DNA from: Candolleomyces eurysporus
Taxonomy: Eukaryota > Basidiomycota > Agaricomycetes > Agaricales > Psathyrellaceae
Direction: 5' to 3'
Assembly (NCBI GenBank): GCA_027579435.1
Contig: JANBPK010001485.1
Location: forward strand, 1-64,000
Length of the DNA stretch: 64,000 nt
Shown: positions 56,987 through 64,000 of the stretch, one piece after another
Numbering within the stretch: position 1 is the first letter of the stretch
How the letters are laid out: every line of letters begins with the position of its first letter
Made by a program: the position numbers and the translations under genes
Notes under the pieces: generated by a model
Told to the model about the DNA's origin: nothing
The model's input: only the letters and a program-made list of their open reading frames with translations
Database searches by the model: none

Positions 56987-59790
56987 ATGCCTACCATCGC
57001 CTCCCTCACGCGGTCGCTGACCCTGCCCCTCAACCGCAATCGGTCGAAACGTCATTCTGCCACCGTTACATCGTCCACCGTCACCACCCCCATCGACGAA
57101 CGCCCCGAACACCAACTCCCTTCCCTGGAAACGGTCCAACTCTCGGCGCCAACACCCCCTGCTATTCCTCGTCGCCAAAACTCGTTCCTCGGAATCAAAA
57201 CATCTACCAAAAACAACGGGGGGATCTTCAATGTCAACCTCGACGGCCTCTTGAATTCCAAACCCAACAACCCCAACATTCCGGCCTATGTAGCACCGAA
57301 CACCGCGTCTCCGCAGGATGTCGTATTTGGGAAGCCTCTCAAGGAGAGCCTGAAGTACGCCAGTGTGCAAATATCAACGGCCAACTCAGATGGGGAGTTG
57401 TACGTGTGGGGTTACATTCCTGTAGTTGTGGCCAAGTGGTGCGTCGCAGCCTGATAATGCCTTTGAACCAGCCCGTTGACAAGAAACCACTTTGTATAGC
57501 GGCCTTTACCTCAAAGAGAATGGTGGGTTGCCTGAATCTTTTCGCACAATGTGGGGCTGGGTCTGACGACAGTCCGGTTGTAGCCACGGAAGTGCCTGGA
57601 ACGTTCCGTGTAAATGGATCAAACCGAAGAATGCGAGAACTGCAAGCTGCGTTTGAGACTCCTCCAAGGGTACGTCGTCTTCTATCTTCTTGCCTTCTTT
57701 GTCTGTCGTCATCATTCATTCCACTGCAACTCCACCTTGGCGCTCAATTGTGCTGACACCCTCCTTCATTTAGTATGGCAAAAGCCTGGATTGGAAGCAA
57801 GAGAACTACACGACGCATGATGTTGCTAGTGTGTTTAGACGATACCTTACTCAGATGCCTGTGCGTGTCCCCTCAATCTGCTTTGTTTGGATTATCCTGA
57901 TGGAGTTTGTGCTTCGCAGGAGCCTGTGATACCTTATGACTTGTACCATCAGGTATTGTACCCCATCACATCCTCAATTCAATACAACTAACGCCTGGTC
58001 TGCCTCGATTGTGCGATTTTGGAAATGACAGTTCCGGGATGCTCTTGGTGCGTAGCCCCTTTCATATGATTCCCGTGGCTATTCGCTGACATCATCTTCC
58101 CCACATTTCTCCTTCCCCCGCTGCTCCCCTTCGTCGTCTTTTGCGTCGGTTGATGCTGTTGCTCACCCACTCCACTCACCTTCGACTTCGATGGGTTTCT
58201 CACGGTACCCCACCCCCTGCGTAACTTAACTGGGTCCTTCCGGTCTCGTGTTGCAATTCCTATCGGCACCGTCACCCGGTATCATGCAACTCATATCGAT
58301 CATGCTCCGGACTACCCCATGCACCTAATTTTAAATGTACGTGCTCCGGAACTGGCTTCGATTTCGGCACTGCATCCGTGCGATCTCCGAACTACAACGG
58401 CTTCTTGTACGGGGCGCCCGGGGACTACAGCGCGCGAACCCCATAACCAAGATGAAGTTATTCCAACCTACAAAGCTCTAATACGCCAAATGCCACGGTC
58501 AAACCAATATCTGCTGCTCTACGTCTTAGATTTGCTGTCTGTGTTTGCGAGGAAGAGCGACAAAAATTTGATGACGGCTACCAGTAAGTATTTCACCTAC
58601 CCATGAACTCTTCTCCCTGCAGTACTGAATTCCCGAACCCTTAGATCTTGCCGTGATTTTCCGGCCTGGCCTGATATCGCATCCTCAGCACGAGATGTCA
58701 CCTCAAGAGCATGCGCTGAGTCAGAAAGTTCTAGAATTCCTAATTGCGCATCAGGACTGGTTTATGTTGGACATCCCTCCTCCTCCAGCAAGGAAGGGTA
58801 GCACACAACCAGCTCCTCAAACGCAGCAAACGCAGCAAACGGTCTCAGGTCATGTTCATGAGAGGCGACCCAGTGATCCTCAGTCGCAACCGCCACCAAC
58901 ACAGCAATTTCTGCTCTCCTCTTCGCCGCCAACGCCTCTAGCATCGCCCATTCATGAGGCGTCCTTGCAACAACAATATCATGGGCAAGCGGCCAATATA
59001 TCGGGGATAGTCGGTGGGAGCAACATGGGTGGAGCACAGCAGGCGAACCCATCTCCGAATGTGAGTAGTAGTCATGGTGTTAGTGCGAGAAATGGCTCCC
59101 ACCCCAACCCACTGCCTCCTTCGTTCTCCTCCGCCCACCCACCTCCGCTTTCAGAAATCGGAAGTGACGCAACCGTGGATGATGTGATGGTCATTCCGAG
59201 GGGTGCGGCCAGGGAGGAGTTTTCGGAGATTGGCGGTGGTGGGTGGAAATTGGTGTCCAGAGTCGTGGGTGGTGCAAGGGAGAGCTCTAAAGAGAAGGAT
59301 CGGATAAAGATGCTGAGACGAAGGACGACGATGGACAGAAGTGGTTAGTTTCTGTCTGCTTGCCTTTGTCTGTCTAATTGTTTTCNTTTTATACCCCTTT
59401 TTTTTTGCGAGCATCGAGCTGACCTGTACCTTTTTTTTCTTTCTAGATCTGACTCGGGCAAGCATGTTGGCGGAAGACGACATGTCGCCTATGACCAGCC
59501 CCGATGACCCCATATTGAGCGGCACTGGACCCATTGGTAGCCATACCGTTACCGTTCAGCGGAGTAGAACAATGCCGTCAAGACGGAAGGACAGTGATGA
59601 TAGCACCCCGAGCGTCAACTTGATTCAATCATCCACCGGCAAGGAGAACGTCGGGCCACAGTCCTCTGACGGCCACGGAAAACAAGGAAAGGAAGGGAAA
59701 GAGAAGCGGACGGTGTTGGTCAAGAAGAGTCGAAGAGCGAGCAGTGCGGCGAATGTTGCTGAACGTGCTCGGGAGCAGCGGACTTCATAG
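56987..59790 (+). CDS. RhoGAP-domain protein
   Basis: GTPase-activating protein for Rho-type GTPases, acting in polarity, cell wall and actin control. Nine exons (56987-57438, 57500-57522, 57584-57669, 57774-57860, 57920-57952, 58032-58047, 58431-58583, 58645-59343, 59447-59790) sum to 1893 nt (630 residues). A basic N-terminus (MPTIASLTRSLTLPLNRNRS) precedes FGKPLKESLKYASVQIST. The GAP domain holds the arginine fin* region at GTFRVNGSNRRMRELQ, then YTTHDVASVFRRYLTQMPEPVIP, YLLLYVLDLLSVFARKSDKN and LMTATNLAVIFRPGLISHP. A Ser/Gln/Pro-rich tail with basic clusters follows. Exon 6 is 16 nt and intron 6 is 383 nt, long for this genome. (*The catalytic Arg finger is most likely the Arg in GTFRVNG.). 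Confidence 0.88.
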
Positions 59791-60159
59791 TTCTCTTTCT
59801 CTCTCTCTTTCCTTTCTTTTCTTTTTTCTCTCTTATTTATCTCTTCTTCCCGATACGAACACGGCCATGAACATGAAACCGCCTCTCCTTTCTCGACGGC
59901 TTGTTATTTTTCTTTCTATCCTGTCCCTTTGGATGTTTGTGTATAGTAAACCTACCCTCTCTCTCTCTTCCTTTTTGGTTCCTTTATGTATGACCCAGAT
60001 GACTGTTGGACATGTCTTTATGCCTCTTGTGGAATATGGTTGATATAATAGTTGTTTGATTACTACGTGTGTTCTGTTTTATTTTCCAGGCTCGAGCTCG
60101 GGTGAGCTGGGCGGATGATGAGCTTGGGGGATGAGCGTTGAATCTTGAACTTTAGATGG

Positions 60160-60965
60160 GTGCTGAATTCGTTTTTTTTACGCTTGGACGTTTGTTCCGA
60201 CTCTCGTACTAGTTGCTTCGTTTCTTACGATAGGACTATATAATATATCAAGTGTCTCCACGTTCGAAGCCTTCTATAATCGGTTGAGAGGTTTACGTCG
60301 AGGTTTGCTCGCTGTGGGTTGGCCGTTTGGTACTGCGGAGAAACGGTGGAGAAGCACGAGAAGATCGTTTGGATCTATATGCGGGCAAGGAGCCAACCCC
60401 AAACTGCGATCTGAGAAGTCCAAACGAAGTAAAAATACCAAAGCCGGTCAGGCCGTTGAACAAAAGGCCAGGCCGGAGAGTATGATGATGCCCTTATGCC
60501 GGAGGAGAAGGGCTCCCTTTCACTTCAGTAATTGTTCAGTGGAAGCCGAGCTGGAGCAGGAAACCTTTGCTGAATCCGTATACGCTTTGACGTTTGTTTC
60601 GACTCCGCAATTGTTTCGTTCCTTATGATAGGACGATATGGTATTTCGATTTCTCGCATTTGAAGTCTTCTAGGTCTATTTTGAGCTTTGCTCGCTCTGG
60701 GCTGGCCACTTCGTCTGCGGAGAAACGGTGGAAAAACAAAAGAAGAAGATTTGGATTTATATGAAGTATATACGAACAAAAAGCCGACCCCAAGCTGCGA
60801 TCTGAAACGAAGCGAGTCCAAACAAAAACATAGCACAAAATCACTACAGTTCAAGCCGTTAAATGAGAAGCCAAGCCAAATATTATCCTAATGCCCTTAT
60901 GCCGGAGCACAAGGGGCCTCCACTCCAGTAACCGTTTAGTGCAAGCCGAGCAGGAGCAGGATGAG
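60160..60965. repeat. Two-unit direct tandem repeat, about 400 bp each
   Basis: Unit 1 about 60160-60565, unit 2 about 60570-60965. Shared blocks occur in the same order: 'cgtttgtt.cgactc', 'gatagga.. atat', 'gagaaacggtgga', 'ccccaa.ctgcgatctga', 'atgcccttatgccggag' and 'gaagccgag..ggagcagga'. The end of unit 2 is the 3' end of the small secreted protein gene (last 25 or so codon bases), so unit 1 carries a dead copy of that gene end plus its 3' flank. Divergence suggests an old duplication. Confidence 0.75.
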
Positions 60966-61713
60966 AGCGAATCCCAATCCGGACAACAAGGTACCGACAA
61001 CCTTGAGCCTATTATTGTAAGGGAGTCACAGTAAGTGTGAAGAACTGCCGTTCAAAAATTGCAAACTACTTACAGAGCACCGACAAGCTTGACGACGCCA
61101 ATGAGGACGAGGTCGAGACCGATGAGGACCTTGAGGAGAGCAGCGTCAAGGCCGAACTTGGGAACGAGGGGCCAGTGGTGAGGCTTCTTGGTCTTGAGGT
61201 TGTCGAGACTCTTGGTGACGTCCTAATAGTAGTAGTAACCGATGCATGAGTGGCTGATTAGAGGCTGCATGACTGCGGAAAAAAAAGGACTGACAGAATA
61301 GACGGCGGCAGTCCTCTCAGCGACTTGCTCCCTGGTACCGCCGGAGGTCTCGTCAACTCGGCCGAGCTGGTTAAGGGAGACTGCGCTGGTATCGAAAGCG
61401 GAAGTCAACTGCTGGAGGAGAGGAGTCAAGTTTTCCTCAGTCGCAGTGTCGCTGTTGACGAGGGTGTCTGTTAGAATTGTCCCGGAAGAAATCGACGCGT
61501 TAGAACACTATAGGCGCGGGTAGGTCAAACTGCGACTGTACCAATTTGAGGCAAGATACCGCCAGTGGTAGACTGGAGGGTGCCGATGATAGCCAGAACG
61601 TCGGACACGTCGGCTGGGGCCTGACGCTTCTCAACGACGGCCGGAGCGGGCGAGGCGAGAACAGAGACGGCGCCAAAGGCGAAGAGAGCGGCGACAACGC
61701 GAGTGAAGATCAT
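60936..61713 (-). CDS. Small secreted hydrophobic protein
   Basis: Function unknown. Exons 61542-61713, 61295-61467, 61074-61222 and 60936-61008 sum to 567 nt (188 residues). A signal peptide (MIFTRVVAALFAFGAVSVLA) is followed by a possible Kex2-like site (EKR), a helical region (DVLAIIGTLQSTTGGILPQI...), a middle segment with KTKKPHHWPLVPKFG, and a very hydrophobic C-terminus rich in Leu, Val and Gly (VVGTLLSGLGFALILLLLGLH). The N-terminal half is loosely like HsbA-type surface-binding proteins, but no cysteine pattern supports a hydrophobin. A strong TATA box lies upstream. The 3' end overlaps the tandem repeat. Confidence 0.75.
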
Positions 61714-61808
61714 CTTGGAGTGAAGTAGCTGTTAGACTGAAAGCTGGAAGGCTTGTTGTTAGCTTGCTGCGAGTGCTGCTGCTGAAGTCTACCAGCAAAC
61801 GCGTCCCA

Positions 61809-61817
61809 CCTTTTATA
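61809..61817 (-). promoter_or_regulatory. TATA box of the small secreted protein gene
   Basis: TATAAAAGG on the minus strand, about 96 nt before the ATG at 61713. A perfect consensus box fits a highly expressed gene. Confidence 0.65.
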
Positions 61818-63485
61818 CCTCGAGAGAACCTGCTTCATAGGAATATGCGTAATAATTTTCTGTTTGATTACCCTGTACGATCTTCGCGTCTTCGAGCATC
61901 GATAAGGCGCAAGTGCAGCCAATGACGTCCTGTACGTAGCTTGATGCTCCATAGATCGCGTCGTTTCGACTTCTGGTGTCATTTTTTGCTACCCAGCGCC
62001 CAGAGTCAACCTGTCTCAAAATGGAAAGAATTACGACAAAAGAGGGAACACCTCGTCGGTGCACTACAGCGCGGACCAACTTTCGGACATTCCGTCTCCA
62101 CTTTATGGCACACGTTCTCTCGTGTATGGGAAGAGATGCGCACCTAATGAATGTCTAAACCGATGCTTGACAGGAATCTCTGCTTCGTTCTGTCAAGCAC
62201 GCCTTGCCAAGGTTACGACATTTTGTCAAGAAAAAAAAATTGTGGTTATCTCTTGCTCCACTGAGCATGCAGTTCAGACATAACACACAGACAGTACAGC
62301 CGGAGAAGTGAGTGCTGCTACTCCAAATTTCTGTTTTTGGTTGCGACGATCCTATAGACTCGGCGGCTTCGCTCGTTCGGATGTCAATCCCAGCCAAATT
62401 CTCACAGGTGAGAGTGGTCTGATAGACGCTTCGTATGACGCGGTTACAGAGAACTGGGTCTCGAGGAATAATATCACCAGCCTTCTTATTTCCGCGTTGG
62501 CAGTGTCTTTGGCACTCATCCCAACTCCAACCTCTTATCGAGCTGGATATGCTGTATTAGACGAGTTCTGCTTGCTTGCAGCGTCGCGGCACGATAGATC
62601 AGCGCTCCTCCAAATTCACAAGACAATTTCGGGAGTTAAAGGAGGCTTCTCAAAATATCCCTGAGTATGTTGAATATCACCGCGACACAATAAATGTCGC
62701 GAGGGTGGAGCATGTCGTCTTCTCTGCCGCGATGCAACAAGAATCAGGGTCGTTCTGATATAGTTCCCCGACTGCCGAGTTTTTCGTGTCTTTACTTGCT
62801 GAACCACTGACGAAATAGATGATACAGCCTATGTCAATTTGTACCGGCTCGTGTCTTGTTCTCGGAGAATTGGCTGTTTAGAATCGATTGGGGGAAAGAA
62901 TACGCCGTTTGGTAAGGAAGGATTTGTCGTTGGTCTTGACGATACTGTGGCCGCACCCCGAAAAATGCTGCGACAATGCGGTGCAGAAAATGAAAATAGA
63001 ACGTCTAAAAGAAATGACACAATGAAACGTGGGCGTGCTGCCTTTCGCCATTGGAACCCTTGGTTGTCTACACCGTCTGGTCGGCCTGTTCAGTTTACGA
63101 AGTGCTTTGTCAGTGATTGATCCAGACAACCTTGGAAGGCGGAATTTGTCTATGATCCCCATCGAACCGCCATCTGGTAGTCGATATCTCGATAGTCGAG
63201 CGCCTCATTGACCTTCACTGTCAGCTGTACTGGCTGTCCAGAAGACATACTAGTGTCATTCAAACGGCCTCGGCACCACTTAATCGGCGGAATTGGGATT
63301 TGCAGTTAATTATAATGAAACATAAAATAAAAGAAGAGCTCAGTGGGAACTCTGAGCAAAGCCTCCGGTGCTTCTATTTCCCACGAGCAACGGCCAAACG
63401 GTCTCCCTGCTGTCTTGACCGCGTTTCCTTGCACACAATATCGATGTTTTTGCGCAAATAACACTCATTAATACTCACATTCGTT
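61818..63485. other. Intergenic, 1.7 kb, no gene supported
   Basis: Short frames only. The plus-strand frame at 62308-62664 contains a hydrophobic stretch (NITSLLISALAVSLALIP) and could be a relic or an exon of an unseen gene, but I cannot assign it. Confidence 0.35.
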
Positions 63486-64000
63486 ATGCTACTGCCGTAT
63501 ACCCTCCTCTCTGCTATACTCTTCCTCTGCTCGCTACTCCCAACACCAATCCATGGGGCCTTCTCGATCTCAGTTACCTCGGGCAACGACACGAGTGTCA
63601 TCGAGCAAAACAGCGCAGGGACCTGGTGCTACTACCCAGCGCCTCGCGCAAACCGCACTATACCACTGGACCGCGAATGTACGGGGGCCAACGCGGATTT
63701 CCGGGCAGTGATGGCGGCCCACTTGGAACAGACCGCTTCGATATCCTACTACAACGCCGGCCTTGACAGGCTTGGAGGCCCCGAATACCCAGTCAGAACC
63801 TCACCAGGCAAAACCTATCTTTGCATTAGCGGGCGCGCCACCGACGGACTTTACGAGACGTCTTGCGAACAAGCGACGAGGGATAACCAGTTTGGTCGGG
63901 GACCTTTTGGTAACCGGACGGTTTGTGCTGTGGGGGTGTCTCAAGCAGCCGTGTCCGATGGATGCTACGCCCCCGGGGACGCGTCGCCGGAGAACGAGTC
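63486..64000 (+). CDS. Secreted protein, 3' partial (cut by window end)
   Basis: Open from the ATG at 63486 to the right edge with no stop (171 codons). A clear signal peptide (MLLPYTLLSAILFLCSLLP) is followed by an extracellular-type sequence with sequons (NDTS, NRTI, NRTV) and several cysteines (TWCYYP, RECTG, YLCISG, TSCEQ, TVCAVG, DGCYAP). No domain was recognised. Even cysteine spacing suggests a disulfide-rich fold. Introns and the C-terminus lie beyond the window. Confidence 0.65.
   Translation, partial: MLLPYTLLSAILFLCSLLPTPIHGAFSISVTSGNDTSVIEQNSAGTWCYYPAPRANRTIPLDRECTGANADFRAVMAAHLEQTASISYYNAGLDRLGGPEYPVRTSPGKTYLCISGRATDGLYETSCEQATRDNQFGRGPFGNRTVCAVGVSQAAVSDGCYAPGDASPENE

Noticed and set aside
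62308..62664. Frame with a hydrophobic segment between two secreted-protein genes
   Set aside because: No start context, domain or intron structure that I could support.
1..64000. tRNA, rRNA, CRISPR or defence-system genes
   Set aside because: Both strands were read for tRNA box motifs and repeated spacers; nothing convincing was found, and the genome is clearly eukaryotic.

Overview
The window looks like nuclear DNA of a filamentous basidiomycete, most likely an Agaricomycete. Genes are dense and on both strands, and almost all are cut by many 45-70 nt GT-AG introns. The gene content fits too: a CBM1-GH5 cellulase pair, a GMC oxidoreductase, small secreted proteins and a complex I subunit. 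No bacterial-type operons, rRNA, tRNA or CRISPR were seen. For most genes I rebuilt exons by hand and checked that exon lengths sum to a multiple of three.

Region 1 (1-19 kb) is an unstable, repeat-driven region. It opens with the end of an MFS transporter gene. A mosaic of segmental duplications follows, built around a lineage-specific two-TM membrane protein family that I cannot assign a function. Four copies are essentially full length (6.5-9.5, 12.4-14.0, 15.1-16.7 and 17.1-18.8 kb). They alternate between two subtypes (1-2-1-2), and further subtype-2 relics lie at 4.8-5.4 and 9.7-10.0 kb. The subtype-2 copies at 4.8-5.4, 12.4-14.0 and 17.1-18.8 kb are each followed by an OPT transporter sequence on the opposite strand, but only the last OPT (18.9-21.3 kb) is intact. 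A second, decayed copy of the MFS 3' half lies at 10.1-11.1 kb. Mobile elements in this region include a 501-bp hAT-like MITE, with an empty site preserved in the paralogous segment, and two related insertions inside one family gene.

Region 2 (19-36.9 kb) holds conserved housekeeping and transport genes: OPT transporter (-), cytosolic methionyl-tRNA synthetase (+), SARAF-like ER membrane protein (+), two tandem GH5 endoglucanases (one with CBM1, one without), a GIT1-like MFS permease (+), the KEOPS subunit PCC1 (+) and a PA2G4/Cdb4-type aminopeptidase-fold protein (-).

Region 3 (37-64 kb) holds a SAM-dependent methyltransferase (-), complex I NDUFB8 (+), the large CAF120-type PH-domain protein (+), an F-box protein (+), a GMC oxidoreductase (-), a Ser/Pro-rich protein and a RhoGAP (+, possibly one locus), a small secreted protein (-) whose 3' end is tandemly duplicated, and a secreted protein cut by the right edge.

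The sequence contains ten N characters, most beside homopolymers. At 2831/2841, 37802 and 49270 omitting them restores coding frame, so these breaks are probably assembly artefacts. I do not see a known defence or mobile-gene system. The most novel item is the alternating membrane-protein array with its associated OPT gene.
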